A stretch of 64,000 nucleotides of DNA from Salinispora fenicalii (GTDB lineage Bacteria > Actinomycetota > Actinomycetes > Mycobacteriales > Micromonosporaceae), in the NCBI RefSeq assembly GCF_000514815.1, contig NZ_AZWQ01000010.1:157-64156 (forward strand), read 5' to 3'. How positions within the stretch are numbered: the stretch's first letter is position 1; each line of letters begins with the position of its first letter. A program made the position numbers and the translations under genes. Below the pieces are notes generated by a model that was not told the origin of the DNA, did not search any database, and saw only the letters and a list, made by a program, of their open reading frames with translations. Of this stretch, positions 49,168-58,698 are shown piece after piece.

Positions 49168-51029
49168 CCGCGCTCGGGACGGCAGCGTTGTGGGCGGTGG
49201 TCGGCCTGCCCGCGACCGCCGGCGCCGTGCTGGTGGTCGCCCGGCCAAGGGGTCGGGTCGCGGTGCGGGTCGCGTTGGCGGTCGCGGCCCTGGCCGTGCT
49301 GCTGTCAGCGCTGGTCGCTGTCGCCCGGCCGACGGTGGCGGTGCCGTTTCTGGCCGGCGCGGATTTCGTCCTGACGGTGGATGGACTGGCCGCGCTGGTC
49401 CTGCCGACGGTGCTGGTGGTGACGCTGCTGGTGCTGGTGGCCGCCGTCGGCGAGGCACTTACCCCGGCGGCACGGTTCCACGGCCTGATGCTCTTGTTCG
49501 CCGCCGCGGCCGCGCTCACCGTCACGGCCGGCACCCTGCCGACGTTGCTCTTCGCCTGGGAGCTGATGGGCGCCGCGTCGTACGCGTTGATCGGGTTTCG
49601 GTGGTGGGACGAGGCCCGAGTAGCCGCCGGTTTCACAGCGTTTGTCACTACCCGCACTGCGGATCTTGGCCTCTATCTGGCGGCCGGGGCGGCTCTGGCC
49701 GGCGGTGCGGGCCTGGCCCTGGCCGATCTCCCTGCCAGCAGCCCGGGGTGGCGACACGTGCTGGCCGCAGGAGTCCTCGTCGCGGCGCTCGGCAAGGCCG
49801 CGCAGCTACCGTTCTCCTTCTGGATATCTCGGGCGATGGCCGGGCCGAGCCCGGTCAGTGCGCTGCTGCACTCCGCGGCGATGGTGGCGATGGGCGGCTA
49901 CCTGCTCCTGCGGACGCAGCCGCTGCTGGCCGCCACCGGCTGGGCCCCGTCGGTGGCCATGTGGGTCGGCGCGGGGACCGCGCTGTTGCTCGGCGCGGTC
50001 GCGCTTGCCCAGCCCGACCTCAAGCAACTCCTCGCCGCCTCCACCTGCGCGCAACTCGGGTTCGTGGTGTTGGCCGCCGGGGCCGGCGCGGTGGCGGGTG
50101 GGGCCACGCAGCTGGTGGCACACGCCGCGGTCAAGGCGCTGTTGTTCCTCGCCGCCGGGGCGTGGCTAGCCGCGCTGGGCACCAAACAGCTCGCCGGCCT
50201 GGCCGGGGTGACCCGACGGTGGTTGCTGGTCGGCTGGTCGGCCACGGTCGCGCTGCTCGCGTTGGCCGGGATCGCACCGCTGTCGCTCTGGGCGACCAAG
50301 GACGCCATCCTCGCTGCCGTCCGCGAAGAGTCGCCGGTGCTGTACGCGGTTGGCCTCGCGGCCGCAGCGCTCTCTGCCGCCTACGCGGGGAAGGTCCTCG
50401 TCGTGATCTGGCGGCGGGTCCCCGCTGACCAACAAGGCGCGGTGGACGCGTACCGGGACCAAGAGGAGACCGGCACCGGGCGGATCCCCCTGGCCGGGTG
50501 GCTGCCGCTGCTGGTGCTGGCGGTTGCCGCCGCGGGCGCCGGGTTGCTGGCGCTGCCACCGACCGGTGCCGTGGTCGCCCACGCCGTCGGTCAGCCCGGC
50601 GGCTACCACCCAGTTCCGGTACCGGAACTGGTCGCGTCCGCGCTGATCGCCCTGGCGACCCTCGTCGTCGTGGCGCGGTGGCGGGCGCCGGCACCACGCT
50701 GGGCGCGGCGGTGGCTGGGCCTTCGACAAGCGGTTGCGGTGCTGGTGACGCGTCCGACCCTGGCGCTCGGTGCCGCGGCGGCTCGCTTCGATGACCGGGT
50801 GCTGGATCGGGGTGTCGCGCAGGCGGCGCGGATCACGGTTGTCCTGGCTCGGCGGGCCGCGCAGGTCGATCAGCGTCGCGTCGACCGGATGGTGGAGGTT
50901 GTCGCGGCCGGATTGCGGCGGCTGGGGTACCTCGCGCGGCGGCCGCAGACCGGGCAACTACACCAGTACTACCTCCAGGCCGTGGTGGTGCTCGTCGTCG
51001 GTGCCGTCGTCCTCGTGGTGCTGGGGTAG
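49164..51029 (+). CDS. nuoL: Complex-I subunit L-like antiporter subunit
   Basis: 621 residues. The proton-channel residues of NuoL/MrpA-type proteins are intact: Glu in LLFAWELMGAASYALIG (near 132), Lys in LGKAAQLPFSFWIS (near 212), LLHSAAMVAMGGYLLLR (near 234) and Lys in HAAVKALLFLAAGAWL (near 318). A C-terminal lateral helix and final membrane segment are present. It should conduct H+ or exchange Na+/H+. The ATG at 49164 overlaps nuoK. Confidence 0.9.
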   Translation: MTALGTAALWAVVGLPATAGAVLVVARPRGRVAVRVALAVAALAVLLSALVAVARPTVAVPFLAGADFVLTVDGLAALVLPTVLVVTLLVLVAAVGEALTPAARFHGLMLLFAAAAALTVTAGTLPTLLFAWELMGAASYALIGFRWWDEARVAAGFTAFVTTRTADLGLYLAAGAALAGGAGLALADLPASSPGWRHVLAAGVLVAALGKAAQLPFSFWISRAMAGPSPVSALLHSAAMVAMGGYLLLRTQPLLAATGWAPSVAMWVGAGTALLLGAVALAQPDLKQLLAASTCAQLGFVVLAAGAGAVAGGATQLVAHAAVKALLFLAAGAWLAALGTKQLAGLAGVTRRWLLVGWSATVALLALAGIAPLSLWATKDAILAAVREESPVLYAVGLAAAALSAAYAGKVLVVIWRRVPADQQGAVDAYRDQEETGTGRIPLAGWLPLLVLAVAAAGAGLLALPPTGAVVAHAVGQPGGYHPVPVPELVASALIALATLVVVARWRAPAPRWARRWLGLRQAVAVLVTRPTLALGAAAARFDDRVLDRGVAQAARITVVLARRAAQVDQRRVDRMVEVVAAGLRRLGYLARRPQTGQLHQYYLQAVVVLVVGAVVLVVLG

Positions 51030-51033
51030 TCGG

Positions 51034-52524
51034 ATGCTCACAGTGATCGTCTTCCTGCCCCTGCTCGTCGCGGTGCTGTTGGCCGTCGTTCCCCGGTGCA
51101 GCGACACCGCGGCGCGGTGGGTCTGGGTGGGCGCGGCGACGATCGAGCTGGCGCTGATCGGTGTCGTCTGGGCAGGGTACGAGACGCCGCCGCCGGGACA
51201 GTTGGCTTTTGCCGAACGAGCGGCGTGGATTCCCGGGGTGGGCAGCAGCTACCACCTCGGTGTGGACGGGCTCTCCCTGCCCCTGATGGCGATGACCGCG
51301 GTGGTCTTCCTCGCCTGTGCGGTGTACGCGCTGCGGGAGCGGCACCGTCCTCGCGTACAGGCGTCGCTCTTCCTGTTCCTACAGAGCGTGTGCCTCGGGG
51401 TCTTCGCCGCGGCCGACCTGATCCTCTTCTTCGTCTTCTTCGACCTGTCCATCGTCGGGATGTACGCGGTGATCGCCGGCTGGGGGCACGGCGACCGGGC
51501 CCGGTCGGCGCTGAAGTTCTTCCTCTACACCTTCCTCGGCTCGCTGGCGCTGCTCACCGGGTTTATCGGGCTGTACGCGGCCGCCGACCCGCACACCTTC
51601 GACATGCCGACCCTCACCGCGGAGAACCCCTTCGCGGGGCGCCCCCTGGCCGGGGGAGTGGTGCTCGCCGCGATCCTGATCGGCCTGGCGGTGAAGACCC
51701 CCACCGTGCCGTTTCACACCTGGTTGCCGCCGGCGCACACCGACGCTCCCGCCGTCGGCTCCGCCGTTCTGGCCGGGGTGCTGTTGAAGCTGGGTACCTA
51801 CGGTTTCGTGCGGATCGCCGCACCGATGTTGCCCCAGGCGTGGCGGGGTTGGGCGTGGGTCATCGTCGCCGTCGGGGTGGTGTCGGTCCTCTACGGCGCG
51901 CTGGTCGCCCTGGCCCAGACGAACCTCAAACGGATGATCGCCTACACCTCGATCAATCACATGGGTTACGTCGTGCTCGCGGTGGGCGCCGCCGGTCTGG
52001 TCAGCGTGGACACCGTCGAACCGCGGGCGGTCGCGGTGACCGGTGCGGTCACCCAGATGGTCAGCCACGGTCTGATCACCTCCGCCCTGTTCCTGCTCGC
52101 CGGGGTCCTGTACGAGCGGGCCGGCAGCTACGACCTGCACGCGTACGGCGGTCTCGCCACCCCCGCACCGATCTTCGCCGCGTTCTTCGCCGTCGGCGCC
52201 TTCGCCTCCCTCGGCCTGCCGGCCTTCTCCGGCTTCATCGCTGAGTTCCAGGTCTTCGCCGGCAGCATCGCCACCGCCCCCGTGACGGCGGTGGCTCTGC
52301 TCGGCATCCTCGTCACGGCCGCGTTGTTCCTCCGCGCCGGGCAGGCGTTGCTGACCGGCCCGACGGTCGGCTGTGCGAAGGGCTTCGGCGACCTGCGCCC
52401 CACCGAGCTCTGGTCAGTGGGGCCGCTGCTGGCACTGTCCCTGCTCATCGGGGTGCTGCCGCGCCCGCTGCTCGATCTCATCGAGCCCGCTGCCCGTACC
52501 GTCGTCGACCTTCTTGGCCGGTGA
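51034..52524 (+). CDS. nuoM: Complex-I subunit M-like antiporter subunit, TM5 Glu to Asp
   Basis: 496 residues, about 14 helices. Lysines are kept in AVKTPTVPFHTWLPPAHTDA (near 223) and GVLLKLGTYGFVRI (near 250), and the late Glu in FSGFIAEFQVFAG (near 405). The TM5 Glu that is nearly invariant in NuoM is Asp here (FFVFFDLSIVGMYAVI, near 135). The start is four bases after nuoL. The subunit is probably active in ion translocation. Confidence 0.9.
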   Translation: MLTVIVFLPLLVAVLLAVVPRCSDTAARWVWVGAATIELALIGVVWAGYETPPPGQLAFAERAAWIPGVGSSYHLGVDGLSLPLMAMTAVVFLACAVYALRERHRPRVQASLFLFLQSVCLGVFAAADLILFFVFFDLSIVGMYAVIAGWGHGDRARSALKFFLYTFLGSLALLTGFIGLYAAADPHTFDMPTLTAENPFAGRPLAGGVVLAAILIGLAVKTPTVPFHTWLPPAHTDAPAVGSAVLAGVLLKLGTYGFVRIAAPMLPQAWRGWAWVIVAVGVVSVLYGALVALAQTNLKRMIAYTSINHMGYVVLAVGAAGLVSVDTVEPRAVAVTGAVTQMVSHGLITSALFLLAGVLYERAGSYDLHAYGGLATPAPIFAAFFAVGAFASLGLPAFSGFIAEFQVFAGSIATAPVTAVALLGILVTAALFLRAGQALLTGPTVGCAKGFGDLRPTELWSVGPLLALSLLIGVLPRPLLDLIEPAARTVVDLLGR

Positions 52525-53930
52525 CTCAGGTGGCGTCGGAGATGATGCGTGCCGAGCTGCTGCTGCCGGAGATGCTGCTCGCCGGCGGTGCGCTCGTCGT
52601 TCTGCTCGGCGGCTCGTTCACGCCCCGTCACCGGCAGTGGATCCTGCGGGGGGTCGCCGCCGCCGTCTGCGTTACGGTGATCATCACCGCCACGGTCGCG
52701 CTCTCCACACCGGCCAACACTGCCTTTGACGGCTCCTACGCGGTCGATACCGTCACCGGCGTCGCCCGGATCCTCGCCGCCACCGGCTGCCTCCTCGTCC
52801 TCGCCCTCGCCGGGGACGAACTCGCCGGCGCCGCCCGGGAGAGCGACGCCTACGCGCTGCTGCTCTTCGCCACCGCCGGAGCGGTGCTACTCGCCGGCGC
52901 CACCGACCTGCTCGCCCTGGTAGTGGGCTTTCTGCTGGCCAGCATCCCGTTGTACGCGTTGATTGGCTTGGCCGGCACCGGCGCCGGCGCCGAAGCGGTG
53001 CTCAAGACCTACCTCCTCGGCGCCCTCTTCGGCATCCTGCTCCTGTTCGGTGTCACGCTGCTCTCCGGGATCACCGGCACCACGGCCTACGCCGAGCTCG
53101 CGGCTCGGCTGCCGGACGCGCCGCGGTCGGTGGTCACCGCCGCCGCCGTTGCGGTCATCGGCGGGTTGATGTTCAAAGCCGGTGGATTCCCCGCGCACTT
53201 CTGGGTTCCCGACGCGGCCCAGGGCGGTATGGCGATGGCGGCGACGTTCCTCACCACCGTGCCCAAGATCGGTGCGTTGATCGCGATCCACCGGCTCGCC
53301 GGGGTCCTCCCCGGCACCTCGAACTGGCCGACGGTGGTGGTCGTGCTGGCCGTGGCGTCCATGCTGTTGGGTAACCTCGCCGCGTACTGGCAGACCGACG
53401 TGCGGCGGCTGCTCGGCTGGTCGACGGTGAGTCAGGTCGGCTACCTGCTGGTGCCGGTGGTCGCCACCGGACGCAGCGACCTCGCCCAACCGTCGTTGTT
53501 GGTCTATCTCGCCGGCTACACCGTCACCAACATCGCCGCCTTCGCGGTCGCCGCCGCGCTACCACGGCACCGCGACCGGATGTCCTGGCGCGGGGTGGCG
53601 GCGACCGCGCCGTGGCTGACCACCGCTCTGGTGGTGGCGCTGCTCGGGTTGGTCGGCACCCCGCCGACGGCGGTCTTCGTCGGGAAGCTGACCACCGCGA
53701 GCGCCGCCTGGGACGGCGGATACGCGTGGCTGGCGGTCGTCGTCTTCATCAACTCCGCGCTCAGCCTCTTTTACTACCTGCGGTGGCTGGTTTTGCTCTA
53801 TCAGCCCTGGGCGGTCGCCCCGCCCGACCGTCCAGGGCGATGGAGTGCGACGGTGGCTGTCGTGGCAGCCGTGCTTAGCCTCGTCGTTGGGGTCGCCGCC
53901 GGCCTGGTGTGGCGGGCCGCCGGCGGGTAG
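52521..53930 (+). CDS. nuoN: Complex-I subunit N-like antiporter subunit, TM5 Glu lost
   Basis: 469 residues. Lys in GLMFKAGGFPAHFWVPDA (near 217) and TTVPKIGALIAIHR (near 247) are kept, and LLGWSTVSQVGYLLVP (near 298) is typical. The TM5 position that is Glu in NuoN (LELxSLPLY) reads GFLLASIPLYAL, so the acidic residue is absent. The GTG start overlaps nuoM (GTGA). It is the last gene of the operon and converges with the crotonase gene 41 bases away. Confidence 0.9.
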   Translation: MTQVASEMMRAELLLPEMLLAGGALVVLLGGSFTPRHRQWILRGVAAAVCVTVIITATVALSTPANTAFDGSYAVDTVTGVARILAATGCLLVLALAGDELAGAARESDAYALLLFATAGAVLLAGATDLLALVVGFLLASIPLYALIGLAGTGAGAEAVLKTYLLGALFGILLLFGVTLLSGITGTTAYAELAARLPDAPRSVVTAAAVAVIGGLMFKAGGFPAHFWVPDAAQGGMAMAATFLTTVPKIGALIAIHRLAGVLPGTSNWPTVVVVLAVASMLLGNLAAYWQTDVRRLLGWSTVSQVGYLLVPVVATGRSDLAQPSLLVYLAGYTVTNIAAFAVAAALPRHRDRMSWRGVAATAPWLTTALVVALLGLVGTPPTAVFVGKLTTASAAWDGGYAWLAVVVFINSALSLFYYLRWLVLLYQPWAVAPPDRPGRWSATVAVVAAVLSLVVGVAAGLVWRAAGG

Positions 53931-53971
53931 CGAGCCGGGGCACGAGGTCACCGACGCGGTCCACCGGGCAC

Positions 53972-54736
53972 CTACCGACCGGTGAACTGTGGCGCACGCT
54001 TGTCGAGGAAGGCCCGCATCCCCTCCTGTTGGTCCGCGGTGCCGAACAGGGAGTGGAAGCTGCGTCGCTCAAACAGAACCCCCTCCCGCAGGCCGGTCTC
54101 CAACGCGCGGTCGATCGCCTCGCAGGCGGCCGTGGTGGCTGCCTTGCCGAATCCAGCCACCGTCCGGGCCACCGCCGCCGCCTCCGTCAGCAGCCGATCG
54201 GCCGGAACGACCCGGGAGACCAGGCCGCTGCGCTCGGCCTCCTCGGCATCCATGAGCCGGCCGGTCAGAATCAGGTCCATGGCCTTGGCCTTGCCCACGA
54301 GCCGGGTCAGCCGCTGGGTGCCACCGATGCCGGGGATCACCCCGAGTTTGATCTCTGGTTGCCCGAAGCGAGCGGTGTCGGCGGCGACGACGATGTCGCA
54401 CATCATGGCCAGTTCACAACCGCCGCCGAGGGCGTAGCCCGCGACCGCCGCCACGGTGGGTGTACGAAGTGCGGTGAACGCCTCCCAGCCGGCGAAGAAG
54501 TCCTCGACCACCATCTCCGCGGCCGACTTCGCCGCCATCTCCCGGATGTCCGCACCCGCCGCGAAGAACTGGTCGGTGCCGGTGAGGACGAAGCATCCGA
54601 CGCCCGGGTCGCCGTCCAGGGGCTGCAGTGTGGCCAGCAGCTCGGTCAGCAGTTCGGTGTTGAGCGCGTTGCGGGCGGCGGGCCGGTTCAGTCGTACGGT
54701 GACGACCCGGTCGGTCTGCTCCACGATGAGATTCAC
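53972..54736 (-). CDS. Enoyl-CoA hydratase, EchA8-like
   Basis: 254 residues, a complete crotonase. Both catalytic Glu are present: [20 protein letters not shown] (near 110) and [20 protein letters not shown] (near 133), with oxyanion-hole [12 protein letters not shown] (near 58). It should hydrate trans-2-enoyl-CoA. GTG start with AAGGAGAAA upstream. It follows the membrane flavoprotein by 17 bases and is the last gene of the adenylation-protein operon. Confidence 0.92.
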   Translation of the reverse strand: MNLIVEQTDRVVTVRLNRPAARNALNTELLTELLATLQPLDGDPGVGCFVLTGTDQFFAAGADIREMAAKSAAEMVVEDFFAGWEAFTALRTPTVAAVAGYALGGGCELAMMCDIVVAADTARFGQPEIKLGVIPGIGGTQRLTRLVGKAKAMDLILTGRLMDAEEAERSGLVSRVVPADRLLTEAAAVARTVAGFGKAATTAACEAIDRALETGLREGVLFERRSFHSLFGTADQQEGMRAFLDKRAPQFTGR

Positions 54737-54753
54737 AGTTTTCTCCTTGTCGC

Positions 54754-56145
54754 TCAGGAGTCCCAGATGGCGCCGTAGGCGGGGATGCCTCGTTGCTCCA
54801 GCCCGTGGACGACCTGCCAGGTCAGCTTCTTGTTGGAGATGCAGATGACGGCCTCGGCGCCGTGTTCGCGGTAGGCGTGGTAGGCCAGGGCCACCATGTC
54901 GGGTTTACCGTCGGTGGCGGTGTCCCAGATCGTGGCGCTCGGCCGGGCGGCGAGAATCTCGTCGATCAACGCATCGCCGTAGGTGGTCCGGGGACTACGG
55001 ACCGCCCAGACCAGGTGCGACGGGACCTCATCCGCCAGCAGGTGGGGCAGCACCGGACCGATCCCGCTGCCGGTGGCGACGTAGACCACCTTGGTGAAAA
55101 GAGTCTCGATGTTGGCCACCCCGGCGGTGGTGATGCCCTTGACCCATAGGTGGGACGGGGGGTTGTCAACGAGAGCGCCGGTCCAGTCGCCCGCGCGGGA
55201 GATGGTGATGCGGAAGTGTCGATGCCCCGGTGCGGGAACATTGGCGAAGGAGTGCCACTCCAGCAGCGGGCTACGACTGACCGCGGTGGAGGAGCCGGGA
55301 AAGGGGACCCGGCGTCGCTCGAGCTGGACCAGCGCGACGTGGGTGGACGGTCGTTCGACGGCGACGGGCACCTTGCGCAGCCGGAGCCACGGCAGGGCGA
55401 CGCTGAACGTCATCAGGGCGAGGGCCCAGATGCTCGCCTCGGTCAGCAGCGCGGTAGCGAGCGGTCGGGCAGCCGAGTCTGCGGCGATCTGCAGGACCGT
55501 CAGCACCCAGAACAGCGTCAGCGCCAACCACCCGCCGAAGCGGTGGACCCGCTCGAACAGGTCGTGGTGCCGGGCGCGTACCGGTGGCAGGGCGGTGCCA
55601 CAGACGGTGAGGAGCAGCGCAACCAGTAGGTAGGTTACGACCAGGGTCGCGGGCAGGCCCGAGCCGGACCGGATGGCCTCGCCGGTGGCGGTTGCGGTGA
55701 AGGCGAGGAACCACAGTGTCCCGGCGAGCGCGCCGCCGACGTGTAGCCCACCGAAGTGGTAGACCTTGCCAAGGGTCCGCCGGATGCGCAGGGGCCAACT
55801 CGTGCGGGCCCGGGTGGCCAGCCAGAAGAACAGATTGATGACGTACTGCTGTCGGATGACGATGGCGAGGGTGAAGTTTGCCAAGGTCAGCCCGGCGAGC
55901 TGGGAGGTCGGTAGCTCGGCGGTGGACCATCCGCCGGCGCCGATCCCGTACCCGGCAAGGCCGAGATTTACGACGAGCACCACCGCGATCAGTCGGTGGT
56001 AGTGCATCAACGCTGGGTGCGTGAAGATGCGCTGCGGTAGCGGAAGACGCGGCGGCAGCTTGACGTTGCGGGCGGAGTGCGCCGCATCCGTAGCAGCTGC
56101 GATGGCCAGTGGCGCAGGCGGTGGCTTCAGCGGGGTCGTGGTCAT
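54754..56145 (-). CDS. TmpA-like membrane flavoprotein oxidoreductase
   Basis: 463 residues. About five to six membrane helices (60-290, with [40 protein letters not shown] and [20 protein letters not shown]) precede a cytoplasmic ferredoxin-reductase-like part: [20 protein letters not shown] and SRAGDWTG for flavin, and [20 protein letters not shown] (near 345) for NAD(P). The ending [21 protein letters not shown] lacks the usual E-x-F terminus. This matches my memory of fungal TmpA and plant relatives, which are linked to AMP-binding enzymes. It overlaps the adenylation gene by four bases, so the two work together. Substrate unknown. Confidence 0.7.
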   Translation of the reverse strand: MTTTPLKPPPAPLAIAAATDAAHSARNVKLPPRLPLPQRIFTHPALMHYHRLIAVVLVVNLGLAGYGIGAGGWSTAELPTSQLAGLTLANFTLAIVIRQQYVINLFFWLATRARTSWPLRIRRTLGKVYHFGGLHVGGALAGTLWFLAFTATATGEAIRSGSGLPATLVVTYLLVALLLTVCGTALPPVRARHHDLFERVHRFGGWLALTLFWVLTVLQIAADSAARPLATALLTEASIWALALMTFSVALPWLRLRKVPVAVERPSTHVALVQLERRRVPFPGSSTAVSRSPLLEWHSFANVPAPGHRHFRITISRAGDWTGALVDNPPSHLWVKGITTAGVANIETLFTKVVYVATGSGIGPVLPHLLADEVPSHLVWAVRSPRTTYGDALIDEILAARPSATIWDTATDGKPDMVALAYHAYREHGAEAVICISNKKLTWQVVHGLEQRGIPAYGAIWDS

Positions 56146-57788
56146 CGCGTCGCCTCTCGCTCGTGGTCGGCGACGAGCCGGCGGAGGGCGGTTTTGTCGA
56201 TCTTTCCTCGGCTGGTCATGGGAAGTTCCGGCAGGGTGTGCACTGTCTCGGGCACGCAGTAGTACGGCAGCGCCTCGGAGACGGCCATCCGGGCGAGCCC
56301 CGGATCCACCTGGGTGGGTGCCACGAATGCGACGAGGGTGCGATCGTCCAGCTTGATGGTCGCCGCTCGGGTGCAGCCCGGTACCGCCTCCAGGATCGCC
56401 GACACCGAGTCCAGCTCTACCCGAAAGCCGCGGACCTTCACTTGGTCATCGGTTCGTCCTAAGTGTTCCAACTGGCCGTCGGGGGTCCAACGCCCTAGAT
56501 CCCGAGTGCGGAACATTCGGCGCCCACCGCCGAGGAACGGGTCGAGGGCGTACCGTTCGGCGGTGAGCTGGGGGTTTCCGAGGTATCCCGCCGAGACGCA
56601 GTCACCTCCGGCCCACATCTCGCCGACCGCGCCGATCGGGCAGGGCTGAAGGTCGGGGTCGAGCACGTACACGGTGTTGTTGGGTGTTGGCCGGCCAATG
56701 GTGAGTTGTTCGGTAGCCGGGTGGTGTCGGCTCATCGTGTTGACGATTGTGGTTTCGGTCGGCCCGCAGGAGTTGTAGAAGGAGCAGACTGTGGACCAGG
56801 TGTCCGCGAGGGAGCGGGGGCAGGGCTCACCCGCGACCGCCACGACCTTGACCCGGTGACACTGGTGTGGGTCGATGCGACTGAGCACCGTGGGGGTCGC
56901 GATGATGACGTCCACGCGGGACATCGTCTCGGCGATGTCGCGGCCCCGAATGACGAGCGTGGCACCGTGGCCCAGCGCCCCCAGGATTTCCCAGGCGGCC
57001 ATGTCAAAGGCGATGTTGAGGATCTGGCCGACCCGCCATCCCGGCTGGATACCGAGATTGCCGGGGGAGGTCAGCAGGATGTTGCAGATGTTGCGGTGGG
57101 TCACGACCACCCCGTTGGGCCGGCCGGTGCTGCCAGAGGTGAACAGCACGTAGCAGGGGTCGTCGGGCTGAAGCGGCGTCGTCGGGGTGAAACGACGGAC
57201 GGTTCGTTCGGCGGGCTCCGTCGCCAGGCCGTCCAGGGCGATCACCACGTGGCCGTCGGGAGTCGGAATACGGTCGACGGTGGCGGCGAGTGTCAGGACT
57301 ACCCGGGTCTCGGCGGTCTGGACGACATGCTGCAGCTGGGCCGCGGGCACGGAGTCGATGTGCTGCGGTACGTAGGCTGCGCCGGACTTCAAGGCGGCGA
57401 TCAGGCCGACGACCATGGGGATCGACCTGCGGACGAAGAGCGCGACCCGGTCACCGGGACGGACGCCGGCGGCAGCGAGCCGGGCTGCCAACTGATCGGC
57501 TTGCCGGTCCAGCTCACGATAGGTGATGGTCTCGTCCCCGTGTTCGACGGCGACGGCGTCTGGAGTGACGGTGGCCCAGTACTCAAAGGCGTGGTGGATG
57601 TGGGAGTACGCGACGGATTCGGTGGGTCCGTAACCGAAGCGTACGAATAGCTCGCGGTCGCGGGGCGACAATGTTGCCAGTGGTTCTGACAGTGGGCTGG
57701 GGCGGGGCGGGGCCGGCACGTTCGGATGGCTGGTGGCTCGGGTCGAAGTGGCTGTCTTTCCGGTTGGGGTAGTCGAGGTGCGCTGCAT
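56142..57788 (-). CDS. Stand-alone NRPS-type adenylation protein
   Basis: 548 residues. All adenylation motifs are seen: A3 LFTSGSTGRPNGVVVTH, A4 FDMAAWEILGAL (with the amino-acid-binding Asp), A5 NSCGPTETTI, A7 FRTRDLGRW, A8 GRTDDQVKVRGFRVELD and A10 MTSRGKIDKTAL (with the catalytic Lys). The protein ends just after A10, so there is no carrier, condensation or thioesterase domain. An N-terminal tail of about 40 residues is Pro/Thr-rich. By eye the pocket positions read D-M-W-I-A-A-S-I-V-K, which I cannot assign to a substrate. It overlaps the TmpA-like gene; a phosphopantetheinyl transferase gene lies upstream. Confidence 0.88.
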   Translation of the reverse strand: MQRTSTTPTGKTATSTRATSHPNVPAPPRPSPLSEPLATLSPRDRELFVRFGYGPTESVAYSHIHHAFEYWATVTPDAVAVEHGDETITYRELDRQADQLAARLAAAGVRPGDRVALFVRRSIPMVVGLIAALKSGAAYVPQHIDSVPAAQLQHVVQTAETRVVLTLAATVDRIPTPDGHVVIALDGLATEPAERTVRRFTPTTPLQPDDPCYVLFTSGSTGRPNGVVVTHRNICNILLTSPGNLGIQPGWRVGQILNIAFDMAAWEILGALGHGATLVIRGRDIAETMSRVDVIIATPTVLSRIDPHQCHRVKVVAVAGEPCPRSLADTWSTVCSFYNSCGPTETTIVNTMSRHHPATEQLTIGRPTPNNTVYVLDPDLQPCPIGAVGEMWAGGDCVSAGYLGNPQLTAERYALDPFLGGGRRMFRTRDLGRWTPDGQLEHLGRTDDQVKVRGFRVELDSVSAILEAVPGCTRAATIKLDDRTLVAFVAPTQVDPGLARMAVSEALPYYCVPETVHTLPELPMTSRGKIDKTALRRLVADHEREATR

Positions 57789-57885
57789 GGGTCCTACTTC
57801 CTGGCTCGGGTTCCAGACCGATGGCGACAGCGCAGGTCGCCGTTTCCAGAGAAGCGGACCGACTATGAATCAGTCAGCATCATGC

Positions 57886-57903
57886 CATTTACGTAAGTAA
57901 ATG
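57886..57903. promoter_or_regulatory. 18-bp palindrome CATTTAC-gtaa-GTAAATG upstream of the adenylation gene
   Basis: CATTTAC (57886-57892) and GTAAATG (57897-57903) form a perfect inverted repeat, 98 bases before the start of the adenylation gene, in a conspicuously AT-rich island (57865-57920). It contains the shorter palindrome TTACGTAA. It is probably the operator of a TetR- or MarR-type regulator not encoded in the window. Confidence 0.55.
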
Positions 57904-58044
57904 GTAATATCTTTCGATATGTCTGGGTCTGGGACTGGCTCAGGAGTGACCCCCGGCTCCGGGGGCTCGGGCTGGTCCTCCGACGGAGCTGCTCCTCCGA
58001 CGGCAGGGTGGTGCCGCGCCGACCGGCGCCAGTGAGCCCGGTTG

Positions 58045-58698
58045 CTACGCCCGAAGCAGTACCGCCGCGGTGCGGACCAGGTCGCCGTCGACGGCGAACC
58101 GGCCGGACACCGTGGCCGGGGCGTGCACTGAAGTGGCGGCTACCCGCGCGGGGGCGATTCGGGCGGTGAATCGACCCGCCTCCGGATCCAGCGTCACGGT
58201 CGCGTCATGGAAGTCCAGCCAGGTGCCGACGACCGGGTGCCAGATCTTGTAGATCGTCTCCTTCGCGCTGAACACCACGGTCGGCCAGGAGACGCCGCTG
58301 GGCAACCGCGGAAACTGCGCCTCCTCTTCCGGCAGGCAGATCGCCTGGACCACCCCCGGGCTCAGCGGCCGGTGCTGCTCGGCATCGAGGCCGACCGACC
58401 GGATCTCGTCGGCACGGGCCGCGGCGGCGGCGCAGTAGCCGCGGGTGTGGGTGATCGCCCCGACCACCCCGGGCGGCCAGACCGGCGCTCGGTTCGCGGC
58501 GGTGGGGACGGCGACCGGCGACCGGCCGAGCGCGGAGATGGCGCGGCGTGCGCAGACGCGACCAGCGGTGAAGTCACGACGGCGGCTGTCCACTACTCGA
58601 TCGCCGAGGCCCGCTTGCTCCTCCGGCAACAGCACGCCCTCCCAATCGGGCGGCTCCGCGACCACGACCGCGACGGCGGCGGGCAGCAGGTCACGCAT
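58045..58698 (-). CDS. 4'-phosphopantetheinyl transferase, EntD/Sfp-like
   Basis: 217 residues. Motifs: RRRDFTAGRVCARRAISALG (near 38-57), GAITHTRGYCAAAAA (near 80), the metal GLDAEQHRPL (near 103) and FSAKETIYKIWHP (near 143). These are the EntD-type PPTase signatures; the enzyme attaches phosphopantetheine to carrier proteins. Located 256 bases upstream of the adenylation gene on the same strand with its own intergenic region. No carrier protein gene is in the window, so its target lies elsewhere. Confidence 0.92.
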   Translation of the reverse strand: MRDLLPAAVAVVVAEPPDWEGVLLPEEQAGLGDRVVDSRRRDFTAGRVCARRAISALGRSPVAVPTAANRAPVWPPGVVGAITHTRGYCAAAAARADEIRSVGLDAEQHRPLSPGVVQAICLPEEEAQFPRLPSGVSWPTVVFSAKETIYKIWHPVVGTWLDFHDATVTLDPEAGRFTARIAPARVAATSVHAPATVSGRFAVDGDLVRTAAVLLRA

